Shown here: piece after piece, positions 15,820 to 24,436 of the stretch
Numbering within the stretch: the stretch's first letter is position 1
How the letters are laid out: each line of letters opens with the position of its first letter
NCBI RefSeq assembly: GCF_002284565.1
Contig: NZ_NPKI01000052.1
Span: 1-52,994, forward strand
Length of the DNA: 52,994 nt
Source of the DNA: Mesorhizobium mediterraneum
Lineage (GTDB): Bacteria; Pseudomonadota; Alphaproteobacteria; Rhizobiales; Rhizobiaceae
Reading direction: 5' to 3'
Position numbers and translations under genes: made by a program
The notes under the pieces: generated by a model
What the model was told of the DNA's origin: nothing
Databases searched by the model: none
What the model saw: only the letters and a program-made list of their open reading frames with translations

Positions 15820-16302
15820 TTACGCGCCAAACAGCCGCCGGTCCCAGTAGACGGGCTGGTGCAGACTTGTCTGGATCCTTGAAAACTCCGGATGCGCCGG
15901 ATTGATCAGCACATTGCAATCGAGACGCGCCACGACACTCGGCACCAGCAGGATGACGCTGCGCCGTTCTAAACACCAGGTTTCGCCAAATCCCTTGCTC
16001 ACCATCGCCGGCATCGTGTCCCAGCCGGGCAGTGACGGGTGGGAAAAGACCTCGTAACTCAGTCCGCGCGAGATTGTGATTTCGATGTAGTGCTGGTTGG
16101 GCGGCAGTCGGCCGCTGCCATGCACCAGCTTTTCCAACAGGGCCGTCGAATAGTGCTCGCTGGTGTAGATGACAGGACTTCCGGGCGTGTTCCACCGCCC
16201 TGGCGCGATTGTCGAGCCGGTCGCATCGAAGATCGGGTAGGTGCCGGCCGGATCGCCGATACGAAAGGACGATAGAGTGCGATCGAGAGTCTGCGCCGTC
16301 AC
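15820..16302 (-). CDS. RES-domain toxin, pair 1
   Basis: RES toxins of the MbcT/ParT group modify or degrade NAD+ or related targets when freed from their antitoxin. The 160-residue protein has the expected arginine near FRIGDP (14-19), GRWNTPGSPVIYTSEHYSTALLEKLVH (36-62) with the conserved Glu and Ser region, and WCLERRSVILLVPSV. The start overlaps the stop of the antitoxin gene upstream by four bases (ATGA). The order is antitoxin then toxin. It lies between repABC-1 and repABC-2 and probably helps keep the plasmid. Confidence 0.85.
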   Translation of the reverse strand: MTAQTLDRTLSSFRIGDPAGTYPIFDATGSTIAPGRWNTPGSPVIYTSEHYSTALLEKLVHGSGRLPPNQHYIEITISRGLSYEVFSHPSLPGWDTMPAMVSKGFGETWCLERRSVILLVPSVVARLDCNVLINPAHPEFSRIQTSLHQPVYWDRRLFGA

Positions 16303-16781
16303 GCAGCACTGCCGTACTTCAGACCTGCGAGAATATCGACCACCATTTCGGCACCGAACTCGCTCATGATAACGACGTCGATCGGTCGCTTGTCCTCAAT
16401 CATCGGGTGCGGCCGAAACAGGAAATCGCGCGCTTCCTCTTCGTTCTGCCAGACATCGACAGCAAGGCCCCAGACGCGCGCGACGCGGGCCAATCGCGTG
16501 CCCTCGTCCGACGAGAGGCGATGTACCGCCTTGCGCCGCTCGTAGGTCGCCTTGGAGATCAGCCGGTATTTGAACTGAGCATCGCCAGGCGCCAGAAGAT
16601 GCGCAACGCGCTCAAGTGCGCCAATGGGAAGTCCATCCTCGATCCGGGAGATCAGCCCGAAAGGCGACCGCGCCGCCACCTCTTTAACGGGCAGCCCCAA
16701 CACGTCGGCGACATTTCCGAGCGCTAGCATATCACTCTCCATTCCACGTGAGGCAATAGTTAGCCTCACCTGATGCGCCAT
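16299..16781 (-). CDS. Xre/MbcA/ParS-type antitoxin, pair 1
   Basis: This 160-residue protein is of the DUF2384 antitoxin type that neutralises RES toxins. A helical N-terminal region with an HTH-like pattern (LPVKEVAARSPFGLISRIEDGLP) is followed by the C-terminal DUF2384-like part (SDEGTRLARVARVWGLAVDVWQNEEEARDFLFRPHPMIEDKRPIDV), which binds the toxin active site. ATG at 16781 is the first start. An internal ATG at 16742 is equally possible since neither has a strong ribosome-binding site. It is cotranscribed with the RES gene. Confidence 0.83.
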   Translation of the reverse strand: MAHQVRLTIASRGMESDMLALGNVADVLGLPVKEVAARSPFGLISRIEDGLPIGALERVAHLLAPGDAQFKYRLISKATYERRKAVHRLSSDEGTRLARVARVWGLAVDVWQNEEEARDFLFRPHPMIEDKRPIDVVIMSEFGAEMVVDILAGLKYGSAA

Positions 16782-16819
16782 GCAAGCCCCGCATCAGAGC
16801 GAACCGATCCGCCAACGGG

Positions 16820-18025
16820 TTACCCTGTCATCTTTGCAGTCGCGCCGTTCGCTCGCAACGCCGCCATCAGCATCGGCCCGACCGAAAACTCCCCTGCCCT
16901 CGCCTTCTCGGTCAGCACGCGCAGATAGCCACCAGCTGACTCGATGTGCTGTGCCCGCTGCAGAATGCAGGCAATCACCACCGCGGCGATTTCCTGACCC
17001 ATGACATGGCAGGCATCCTCATACGCAGACGGTGAAACGCCCAGGTATCCCCGCACCTGGGCGGCGGTTATCATGAGATCGCGCCAGTTGCCGATGCCGT
17101 CGACGGCGTAGTCCGCGATTTCGGGGCAGGCCTTCAGCACCAGCCCCAGCGGATAGGTTTTCGGGGACTCTGCGGTCCTCGTCCTTGGCTCGGCCGCCGA
17201 CCCGCTTTTCTCCAAAGCAGGTTCAAATTCAAAAATAGAGTCGGTATTTGAATCAGATTGCTGCCGCTCGCTTTGGGACTCATTGCCGCTCAGATTCGTG
17301 GATTCCATATGGATTTCCAGCAGCTTATCCACGTCATCACGCAACGCGGCCAAATCGGTCACGATTGGCTCAAGCTCGGCAATGCGGGCTCGGCGCGGAA
17401 TTGTCTCCACAACGGCGCGGAAGCGCCTCCACAGGCCTCCCCAGTCGCCCGGCACGTCTTCCTCAGCGGCCGCCTCGACCAGCTTCTGGATATCCCGGCG
17501 GTGTAGCGTAATGCGTTCCCTCATAAGCCTGAGCGCCCTGTTGTCGGCGCGAACACGCTCGGCCGCCGCCTCGCACTCTTGAGCACGGGCCAGCAGCGGC
17601 GCCAGCGAGAAGCCAAATGCTTCCTCGATCTCCCCACCCCTGCCCTTCCGTGCATAACGCTTGCCGTTCGGGCTGTCCCGACGGATGACCAGACCGCATT
17701 CCACCAGTTCCGCCAGGTTCCTCCGCAAGGTGGAATCGGGCATGCCGTGCGCCCTGAGCGACAGTTGTGCGTTCGAGGGAAACACGATGAGGCCGTTTTC
17801 CTCACTCAACTCACTGTCAGGATAGAATGACAGCAACGCATTCAGGACGGCCAGGGCGCGATCGCCGATGCCGATGATGCTCTTGCCCTCGCAGAGGTTG
17901 CGATAGATCTGCCACTTGTCGACGACCCTGCCCTTGGGGATCTCCCGTGACTCGTTTTGCGCTGCCAGCATGGCAAGCGACATCGGCCGCCGCCCAAAGG
18001 GCGTCGTTGCAATACCCGTCTCCAT
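16820..18025 (-). CDS. repC: RepC replication initiator of replicon 2, intact
   Basis: The 401-residue protein begins METGIATTPFGRRPMSLAMLAAQN and carries the RepC winged-helix N-terminal domain (about 1-150, with LSLRAHGMPDSTLRRNLAELVECGLVIRRDSPNGKRYARKG) and a C-terminal domain after a variable, polar linker near 250-290. GAGGG lies 11 nt upstream of the start. The origin of repABC plasmids lies within repC. This is the only unbroken initiator in the window, so it probably drives replication of the molecule. An antisense RNA gene lies just upstream on the other strand. Confidence 0.94.
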   Translation of the reverse strand: METGIATTPFGRRPMSLAMLAAQNESREIPKGRVVDKWQIYRNLCEGKSIIGIGDRALAVLNALLSFYPDSELSEENGLIVFPSNAQLSLRAHGMPDSTLRRNLAELVECGLVIRRDSPNGKRYARKGRGGEIEEAFGFSLAPLLARAQECEAAAERVRADNRALRLMRERITLHRRDIQKLVEAAAEEDVPGDWGGLWRRFRAVVETIPRRARIAELEPIVTDLAALRDDVDKLLEIHMESTNLSGNESQSERQQSDSNTDSIFEFEPALEKSGSAAEPRTRTAESPKTYPLGLVLKACPEIADYAVDGIGNWRDLMITAAQVRGYLGVSPSAYEDACHVMGQEIAAVVIACILQRAQHIESAGGYLRVLTEKARAGEFSVGPMLMAALRANGATAKMTG

Positions 18026-18084
18026 TTTCTTTCACCCTCGATTAGGCAAAAGAAATCTGCTCGCCAAAACGACGCCAATGACTC

Positions 18085-18171
18085 TTGACAGTGATTCGTG
18101 GAGATGCGATTCTCAGAGTGCTTAGTTCAGAGAGAGGCTTCCGGCTTGCCGTTCGGGGGCCTTTTTCTTTT
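18085..18171 (+). ncRNA. Antisense RNA of replicon 2 (repC counter-transcript)
   Basis: A promoter with TTGACA (18085-18090) and GATTCT (18108-18113), 17 bp apart, is followed by a terminator hairpin AGGCTTCCG/CGGGGGCCT (18135-18162) and TTTTTCTTTT. Transcription would start near 18120 and give about 50 nt complementary to the repC leader. The loop sequence differs from replicon 1 while the stem is the same, which fits different incompatibility groups. Confidence 0.85.
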
Positions 18172-18177
18172 GCGGTT

Positions 18178-19212
18178 TCAGACTCCTTGTTTCGTGGTGG
18201 ACTTCCGAAAGGCCTCAAACAGGTCGTCCAGTTGTCCGGCGATAAACGCTGCGAAGCGCGATCCTTCAGCCTCTCCCACGGCAATCACGGCAGTTTTTCC
18301 ATTGTCTTTGAGGCTGACGCTGACCGTTTTGTCCGGAGCAGCCCAGGATTTTGTAGCAATCTTGGGCTTTGATGGCTTGGCCGGACCCGCAGGTTCTTTG
18401 ATCGCATTAGTACCCGCCGGCAGCGTCTCAAGCAGCATAATGAATCTGTCATCGGACGTTGCCTCGCGGAATTTGTTTTTGTGAGTAAGATCGAAGGCTT
18501 TCGCGAGTGAGCCTTCTACGGAATAGCGGTTTGAGAATTCCTGCCATCGTCCTCGACCTATACCGGGAGCTTTACCGATCGATTGCAGTATCTCCTTGTC
18601 GACCGAGGAGGCGATTTTGATCATCTCGGAGACGTGCGATTTTCCTGTCGACAACGAAGCGCAGATGGTGTCCCGTTTGTATCCTGCTTCCTGCTGCGCA
18701 AGCGCAAAAGCGCATTTTTCGATGTATGAAAGATCCTCTCGAGCGGTGTTTTCTTCCCCTTGGAAAATGACTGCTTGTTCATCATTCAACTCGCGGACGG
18801 CCGCTTTGAAGGCGATCCCAAGCTGCTTGGCGGCCGCTAGTCTCCTCCGACCATAGACGATTTGAAACTCGCCATCCTTGCCTTGTACTGGCCGAACCAA
18901 TCCAGGCACAATTTGACCGCGCTCCCGCATGGATTCTGTGATTTCAGCAATGGCGGAAATCTCGTAGGCGTCATCATAACGATCGGTGATAGATGACGGC
19001 CTTATTTTGTCGGGATCGAGTTCAATGATTTGCTCGCCTGACTTCAGTAACTTGTCAGCGATATCGCTTCGTTCTTGCATTTGGCGAACACCAGCAGCCA
19101 CCTTCATCAGGTGCGGCGATGACGTGCGACGGCTGAGATTCTCCTTCGAATTCTCCTCCCCGAGTTGCCCCAAAACAGCAGCAAACATGCCCTTAGAGTC
19201 TTTACGGCTCAC
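18178..19212 (-). CDS. repB: RepB, ParB-family protein of replicon 2
   Basis: The 344-residue ParB-like protein starts MSRKDSKGMFAAVLGQL. It has the ParB domain with ELDPDKIRPSSI, GQIVPGLVRPVQGKDGEFQIVYGRRRLAAAKQLG (about 98-131) and an HTH region GYKRDTICASLSTGKSHVSEMIKIA (about 175-199). The start overlaps the repA stop by four bases. No parS copy was seen inside this gene, in contrast to replicon 1, and candidate sites for it lie upstream of repA-2. It appears intact. Confidence 0.92.
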   Translation of the reverse strand: MSRKDSKGMFAAVLGQLGEENSKENLSRRTSSPHLMKVAAGVRQMQERSDIADKLLKSGEQIIELDPDKIRPSSITDRYDDAYEISAIAEITESMRERGQIVPGLVRPVQGKDGEFQIVYGRRRLAAAKQLGIAFKAAVRELNDEQAVIFQGEENTAREDLSYIEKCAFALAQQEAGYKRDTICASLSTGKSHVSEMIKIASSVDKEILQSIGKAPGIGRGRWQEFSNRYSVEGSLAKAFDLTHKNKFREATSDDRFIMLLETLPAGTNAIKEPAGPAKPSKPKIATKSWAAPDKTVSVSLKDNGKTAVIAVGEAEGSRFAAFIAGQLDDLFEAFRKSTTKQGV

Positions 19213-20360
19213 TGTTCACGCCTCCATGCCATTGTGATGAGGCTTTCTATTTCCGCGTTCGCGGCATTGATGGATTCGATTGCACGATCATAAGTTTTAG
19301 GTGCGGAGAACCTCGATCGTTGCACCTCATAGAGGCTCTGCTTCCAAGTAAGAGCGTCCGCGACCGCAGTGGATTTGGAGACGGAATTGAGCAGTAGATC
19401 CTCGCCAAACACTTGACGCATTAGCGCCTGCATATTGGCTTGCGGATGGTCGTTGGCCTCAAATTTTGTGATGAGGAATTTTGCGAAATCCCAACGCGCG
19501 CCGGCACCGGCTTCATCCAGGATTTGCATATAAGACGCGGCCAGCTCCAAAAACTTGCCCGTGGAGTCGACATCGAGCATGTGCGCTGGAACGGGGATTA
19601 GGACCCCGGTAGCGGCAGTGAGCGAGGAAAGCGTCAGGAAATTTAGTGACGGCGCACAGTCGAGAAGAACAATATCGTAGCGATCGACGATCTGTTCGAG
19701 GGCCTGTGACACTCGAAGCAGAAAACTGGTTCCACCGTTCTTGCGCATTTCAAGGGTAACGGCGGTTTCGAATTCTGTCAGCTCAAGGCCGGCGCAGATG
19801 ACGTCGAACCCGATGATATGAGTCTGATGTACAATCTTTTCCGTTGGCACCGGATCATCAAACCGAATCGCCGAGTAAAGGGTGTCACCTTCTCGGTAGT
19901 CAAATCCCGGTAACGCTCCTTGCAGACTTGTTAACGACGCTTGGGGATCCATGTCGACTGCGAGAACGCGATATCCTCGTAGTGCCAACCAATGACCCAA
20001 GTGAATAGTGGTCGCTGTCTTGGACGATCCGCCCTTGAAGTTCGTGATCGCGATGATCTGGCAATCCTCGCCTTTAACACGACGAGGATTGATCCATTTC
20101 TTCCGCGCCTTTTCCGCCAGGTGCATCCTAAGGTCCAGCACCTGCTCCACAGAATATAGGCGCTTCCCGGTGGCCGTTGTCTCTGGCTCGGGTCCCTGCC
20201 CTTTTAAGGAGACCTGCCGTATGTAAGCTTCGGTCACTCCCAGCAAGGCTGCCACTTCCGTCGAAGTGAATTTGCGCATCGTACGAACCGCGTCAGGAGG
20301 ATACTGAGCCAGCGACAGATTGTTGAGTGCCTTCTCGAGTTTCGTCGAGAAGGTACTCAT
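19209..20360 (-). CDS. repA: RepA, ParA-family partition ATPase of replicon 2
   Basis: The 383-residue protein begins MSTFSTKLEKALNNLSLAQYPPDAVRTMRKF, a typical RepA N-terminus with an HTH (TSTEVAALLGVTEAYIRQVS). It has Walker A ITNFKGGSSKTATTIHLGHWLALRG near 110-134, VDMDPQASLTSLQG and LLDCAPSLNFLTLSSL. ATG at 20360 was preferred over one ten codons upstream because the family starts there. It heads repABC-2. A GTTAAC repeat and two GTTCCC-type palindromes lie upstream. Confidence 0.93.
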   Translation of the reverse strand: MSTFSTKLEKALNNLSLAQYPPDAVRTMRKFTSTEVAALLGVTEAYIRQVSLKGQGPEPETTATGKRLYSVEQVLDLRMHLAEKARKKWINPRRVKGEDCQIIAITNFKGGSSKTATTIHLGHWLALRGYRVLAVDMDPQASLTSLQGALPGFDYREGDTLYSAIRFDDPVPTEKIVHQTHIIGFDVICAGLELTEFETAVTLEMRKNGGTSFLLRVSQALEQIVDRYDIVLLDCAPSLNFLTLSSLTAATGVLIPVPAHMLDVDSTGKFLELAASYMQILDEAGAGARWDFAKFLITKFEANDHPQANMQALMRQVFGEDLLLNSVSKSTAVADALTWKQSLYEVQRSRFSAPKTYDRAIESINAANAEIESLITMAWRREQ

Positions 20361-20434
20361 GAATTGAAGGCTGCTTAGATGCCGCGTCACCCAGATTCTC
20401 CTCTTGCACCCAGCGCCTATTGATAGCGACTATG

Positions 20435-20451
20435 GTTAACAAGCTGTTAAC
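20435..20451. promoter_or_regulatory. GTTAAC inverted repeat upstream of repA-2
   Basis: GTTAACA-AGC-TGTTAAC is an interrupted palindrome 75 bp upstream of repA, matching the position of a GTTAAC repeat in replicon 1. It is probably an operator for autoregulation. Confidence 0.58.
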
Positions 20452-20546
20452 GCCACGCCAACTACGCCAACTTTTCGAATTACGCGGTTTTTCCGTTACT
20501 GGGCTTATGCCCGATTCGGAGAATTCGGGCAAATGGACATATGGCA

Positions 20547-20562
20547 GTTCCCAGCCGGGAAC
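20547..20562. promoter_or_regulatory. Candidate parS of replicon 2, site 1
   Basis: GTTCCCAGCCGGGAAC fits the repABC partition consensus GTTNNCNGCNGNNAAC at every fixed position. It lies 187 bp upstream of repA-2. A second copy is at 21273-21288. Confidence 0.8.
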
Positions 20563-20619
20563 TTTCGCTATCGCTGTCTCCCCTATGACGTCAAAACTGC
20601 GCATCAGGTGGTAAAACTA

Positions 20620-21272
20620 TAGCTGTGAAGGTGGTCACGCAGCATGGGCGCACGGGCGAGCCCGTTGCCCGGCTTGTTCTGGTGGATAGTCGACATCGGT
20701 GTGCCGGTTGGCTCTAGCTTCCGCGTGCGGCGGCGAGCGACCTACAAAGGCCCGGACAGCTTTCGGCGCCTGGAGAGATGCCCCCAAATTGGTGCGGCGG
20801 CGAAATTCCCATTTTGACGGCAGGCACGGTACTCGCGCAGTCCCTAGGGGTGTCACATCCTTCGCGTCGGAGACGATCGGATGTGTTTGTGATGCAGCCA
20901 TGCCACGACGCTTCCGATGTCACTTCGGTAGTCGCACCTACCAGGTTGGCCAATTAGACGCCCCACGTCCCCCTTCCATGCAACAAGCATTCCGCGCCAA
21001 GCGGTTCTTGAGAATGGCAACTCAACGGCTAGGATTTGTCGCCAGGCATCCCATGCGATTTGACAGCAATCAGCACCGTTTGGCACGTAGGCGTCCAGTC
21101 CACGCGCACCCTCCTCCAGTGCGTAGTCGATGAGGCAAGCGGGAGGCAGCTGAAGTCGCCAGGCAGGCTACCTCTGGGTCTAGTCCAACTGTTGGTGAAG
21201 GATCCCGAGGACGCATCGAGAAGCGAACTTTTCGCACAACTCTTAGTCTAGCACGCACCACCCGTACTTTAA
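20620..21272. other. No gene recognised between the two parS sites
   Basis: Open frames on both strands (for example 20699-21133 plus and 20635-20901 minus) have no known family or ribosome-binding site. The stretch may be a decayed gene. I see no iterons. Confidence 0.4.
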
Positions 21273-21288
21273 GTTCCCAGCTGGGAAC
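21273..21288. promoter_or_regulatory. Candidate parS of replicon 2, site 2
   Basis: GTTCCCAGCTGGGAAC is a perfect palindrome that fits GTTNNCNGCNGNNAAC. Two sites of one type about 0.7 kb apart upstream of repA are consistent with the RepB-2 centromere. Confidence 0.8.
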
Positions 21289-21454
21289 AGCTTTTCAAGT
21301 TGGAGGGATGCACGGCACCAAGAAACCCTGGACACTCATCAACTTTACGGTTGCGCATGTGGCTCTCGGGCGCATTGGCGCATCCCGTGTCACCTGCGGG
21401 TGTAGGCGTACCGCACCACAAATCCAGACGTCTCAGTTAGAACTCCCGTCACGC

Positions 21455-22062
21455 GGTCGCTGATACTTGCGTGTCATCTCGGCGCTGGGGTGGCAGCTGC
21501 TTTTTGCACATAGCGCTCGTCGAGCTCGGCTGAGGGCGCGCGCAGCGAATGGCCAGAAAACTTCTGTTCCCGCTCGCCTTCGGTGAGGTCGCCGCGCACA
21601 CCGGCGGCCAAGGCCGTGCGCTTGCCCAGCCGTGCGGCCCCCTGATCGTTGAGCCGTTCGGCGCCGACCGTTTCACCCTGACCAGTAACACGGCAACAAG
21701 GGGCCATGGGCAATGCGGGCAAACTTCAGCCAGGCCTGCAGTGCGACAACTGGGCAGGTGGCGTCGGACGAGCCGCGACCAATTTCGACCTCGCGCCAGC
21801 CGGTCTTGCCCCGCAACGGAACCAGCACGCCCATGTCTGGAAAAAATTCAATCCAGCCGCGACCGACGTCGGTTTGATCACGCGCAACACCAGGCCGAGA
21901 TCCCGAGGGCTGGGCCGTGATGTAGAGGCCGACGATTTGTGGGTCTGGCGGCTGCGGATCAAACGACGTGACGCCGGCAGCAGGCGAAGAACTCCTTCCA
22001 GTCAGCGGCATAGGCGCGTCGGGTGTTTGCCGAACTAGCTGCCTCGACATAGTCGCGCGCAC
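21455..22062 (-). pseudogene. Tyrosine recombinase, internally deleted paralogue
   Basis: It is a degraded copy of the recombinase at 23129-24364. DPQIVGLYITAQPSG is joined directly to a segment close to RDQTEDGRGWIEI, so about 100 residues are missing. Then GKTGWREVEIGRGSSDATCPVVALQAWLKFARIAHGPL is well kept, and the C-terminal catalytic region continues in another frame with the HSLRA box but a damaged ending. It is not functional. Confidence 0.82.
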
Positions 22063-22179
22063 GTCTGCTCAATCCGCGTACGTGCTAGGCAGCACCTCGA
22101 TTTGGTTCAAGCCGAGCTTGAAAGCTGCCGAGAACTACCATATCTTTTGCACACGAAATATGACTCTCAATACGGTAGG

Positions 22180-22578
22180 ATGAATTCTGTGGCCCATGCA
22201 CTCAAGATCCCCGAGCACAATGGACCTCTCATCTTGTCCTATATGGACCGGAACGGGAAGATTGCGATCGAGCAGGTCGCGGACGGTTTTGGCATGTCCA
22301 AGGGTCAGTTGGCCCAGACCGCCGGTCTTTCTCGCGAGACCCTTTATCGCTCAGAGCGCAGCGCTACGGTTAAGACACAGGGGCGTCTGCGGGAAATGCT
22401 TGAAATCATCAGCCGCGTGACGGATTGGGCGGGTGGCAAGGAGCAGGCGATGGCCTGGTATCGGGCTCAGCCGCTTCCGGCGTTCGGCGGACGTACCGCT
22501 GAGGCACTGGTGAAGGATGGCAAGGCAGCAGCGGTCCGTGATTATCTCGATCACATGGCCGTTGGTGGTTTTGCGTGA
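22180..22578 (+). CDS. Xre/MbcA/ParS-type antitoxin, pair 2
   Basis: The 132-residue protein from ATG 22180 has an HTH (IEQVADGFGMSKGQLAQTAGLSRETLYR, about 29-56) and a C-terminal DUF2384 domain (RLREMLEIISRVTDWAGGKEQAMAWYRAQPLPAFGG) with the AWYR-type motif of RES antitoxins. It contacts the toxin with its C-terminal part in studied pairs. An upstream in-frame ATG at 22102 would add 26 poorly coding residues. The gene overlaps the RES toxin start by four bases. The sequence differs clearly from pair 1, so the two modules are probably not cross-neutralising. Confidence 0.87.
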   Translation: MNSVAHALKIPEHNGPLILSYMDRNGKIAIEQVADGFGMSKGQLAQTAGLSRETLYRSERSATVKTQGRLREMLEIISRVTDWAGGKEQAMAWYRAQPLPAFGGRTAEALVKDGKAAAVRDYLDHMAVGGFA

Positions 22579-23093
22579 GGGTTGTCAAAACCTGCTATCG
22601 CGCACACGATCCACGTTGGGCATTCAAACCGACTTCCGGCGAAGGAGCGGCGATCCGAGGGGCCCGATTCAATCCCAAAGGCGTGCCAGCGCTCTATTTG
22701 GCGCTGACCATCATGACAGCGGTCAAGGAAGCCAACCAGGGCTTCGCACAGCGGATCGATCCGTGCGTGCTTTGCTCCTATGAGACCGATTGTGACGACA
22801 TCGCCGACCTGACGACGCAAGAGGGGAGGGAGGCATTTTCCGTGACGCTCGAAGAGATGGCCTGTGCCTGGGCGACGGCTCTCAGCAACGGAGAACGTCC
22901 GGCGTCCTGGTCCATCTACGACCGGTTGCAGCCTCGAAATGTTGCCGGCATTGTGGTTCCGAGCTTCGCGCCGGGGGCCGAGATGGAGGATCGCAATCTG
23001 GTGCTTTGGGACTGGGGTCCGGATCTCCCGCACAAGGTAACCGTATTCGACCCCAGTGGTCGGCTGCCGAAGGATCGGCTGTCTTGGCGATAG
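22575..23093 (+). CDS. RES-domain toxin, pair 2
   Basis: The 172-residue protein starts MRVVKTCYRAHDPRWAFKPTSGEGAAIRGARFNPKGVPALYLALTI. Arg9 and the GARFNPKGVPALYLA block (about 29-43) with the downstream Glu (AVKEANQG) are the R-E-S signature. It is transcribed with its antitoxin through an ATGA-type overlap. It stands convergent to the intact recombinase gene, with only 35 bp between their stops. It probably acts in plasmid or island maintenance. Confidence 0.88.
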   Translation: MRVVKTCYRAHDPRWAFKPTSGEGAAIRGARFNPKGVPALYLALTIMTAVKEANQGFAQRIDPCVLCSYETDCDDIADLTTQEGREAFSVTLEEMACAWATALSNGERPASWSIYDRLQPRNVAGIVVPSFAPGAEMEDRNLVLWDWGPDLPHKVTVFDPSGRLPKDRLSWR

Positions 23094-23128
23094 ACCGTCA
23101 CGGAATCCGCTCCGCCAGGGGAGGGGGC

Positions 23129-24364
23129 CTACAGTCCACTGGCCCTGGTGAGATTGACGCGAAACCGGTCCCTGCGCCGCTGGTAGCGGCGGGTCATTTC
23201 GGCCGACGTATGGCCAAGCTGCTTTTGAACGTAACGCTCGTCGACCTCAGCCGATGAGGCAAGACCGGCGCGCAAGGAATGACCGGAAAATTTCTCTGCA
23301 CGATCGCCTTCGGACAGGTCGCCACGAACCCCGGCTGCGAGGGCGGTGCGTTTGACCAGCCGCGCCACTTCCTGGTCGTTGAGCCGCTCGGCGCCGACCG
23401 CCTTGCCCTGGCCGGTGACGCGCCTGAAGAGTGGACCGTGCGCGATGCGGGCGAGCTTGAGCCAGGTCTGCAGCGCGGCAACCGGGCAGGTGGCATCGGA
23501 CGAGCCACGACCGACTTCGACCTCGCGCCAGCCGGTCTTGCCGCGAAGGGAAACGAGCATGCCCTTGTCGAGGATCTCGATCCAGCCGCGGCCGTCCTCG
23601 GTCTGATCGCGGCCGACATCCAAAGCCACGATCTCGGAGCGCCGCAGGCCGCCAGCGAAACCCAAGAGCAGCATGGCGCGATCGCGCAGGCCGCGTAGCG
23701 TCCCGCGGTCAAGGGTCTCGAGCATGGCAATCAGGTCTTCAGGCAGAATGGCTTCTTTTTGCCGGGGAGGGGAAGAGTGGCTGTTGCGAATGCCGGCCAG
23801 CACAGTCGCGATATGCCGGTCCTTTCTGTCCAATGGTTGGCCACGCTGAGAAAAATTCCAGGTCAACGAAGACAGACGTCGCTCGATTGTCGAGACGGCG
23901 TTAGGCTTCTTGTCGCTCGTCACCTTCCCGGACGCGCAGGCCGTGATGTAAAGGCCGACGACCTGCGGATCCGGCGGCAACACATCCAGATGCTGGCGGC
24001 GCGCCCAGGCGCAAAAATGCTTCCAATCGGCGGCGTAGGCGCGCCGGGTGTTGAACGAGCTTGCTGCCTCCACGTAATCGCGCGCGCGCTCGGCCAGCCC
24101 TTCCAGATGCGCGGGCAGGGGAGGGGCGTTGTGCGGCTCGGAGGGCGCCTGCGCCATGTCCATGACGATATCGACAATGTCAGGCAAATCGTCGGCTGGA
24201 GGCGGGGGAGGGGAGGTGCTGGCGATCGCGGTCGTGCTGTGGGACGGCGCTGAGCTCTCCTCAGGACGATTTCCGGGGTTTTGCTCGACGATAGCGGCTG
24301 TCGTTCGCGTTTGGTCAACGGACGGCAAGTTATTGGTCTGGCGCGAATCATCTTCGGAGTTCAT
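23129..24364 (-). CDS. Tyrosine recombinase/integrase, intact
   Basis: The 411-residue protein has a proline-rich N-terminal region (1-85), a core-binding SAM-like domain (SFNTRRAYAADWKHFCAWARRQ, about 97-118) and the catalytic domain. Catalytic motifs visible are GLRRSEIVAL (Arg), the HSLRAGLAS box (H-x-x-R), QLGHTSAEM and the nucleophile Tyr in RRYQRRRDRF near the C-terminus. It is divergent from tniA with a 72-bp gap. Two broken paralogues lie in the window at 15560-15796 and 21455-22062. It may resolve or integrate the nearby transposon or act on plasmid multimers. Its target site was not found. Confidence 0.9.
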   Translation of the reverse strand: MNSEDDSRQTNNLPSVDQTRTTAAIVEQNPGNRPEESSAPSHSTTAIASTSPPPPPADDLPDIVDIVMDMAQAPSEPHNAPPLPAHLEGLAERARDYVEAASSFNTRRAYAADWKHFCAWARRQHLDVLPPDPQVVGLYITACASGKVTSDKKPNAVSTIERRLSSLTWNFSQRGQPLDRKDRHIATVLAGIRNSHSSPPRQKEAILPEDLIAMLETLDRGTLRGLRDRAMLLLGFAGGLRRSEIVALDVGRDQTEDGRGWIEILDKGMLVSLRGKTGWREVEVGRGSSDATCPVAALQTWLKLARIAHGPLFRRVTGQGKAVGAERLNDQEVARLVKRTALAAGVRGDLSEGDRAEKFSGHSLRAGLASSAEVDERYVQKQLGHTSAEMTRRYQRRRDRFRVNLTRASGL

Positions 24365-24436
24365 TGGCGGATTCTAGCCGAATCACCGGATTTTTCGTAA
24401 CATTCGAGCGGACAAACTTTTACAGCGAGGCCGGCT

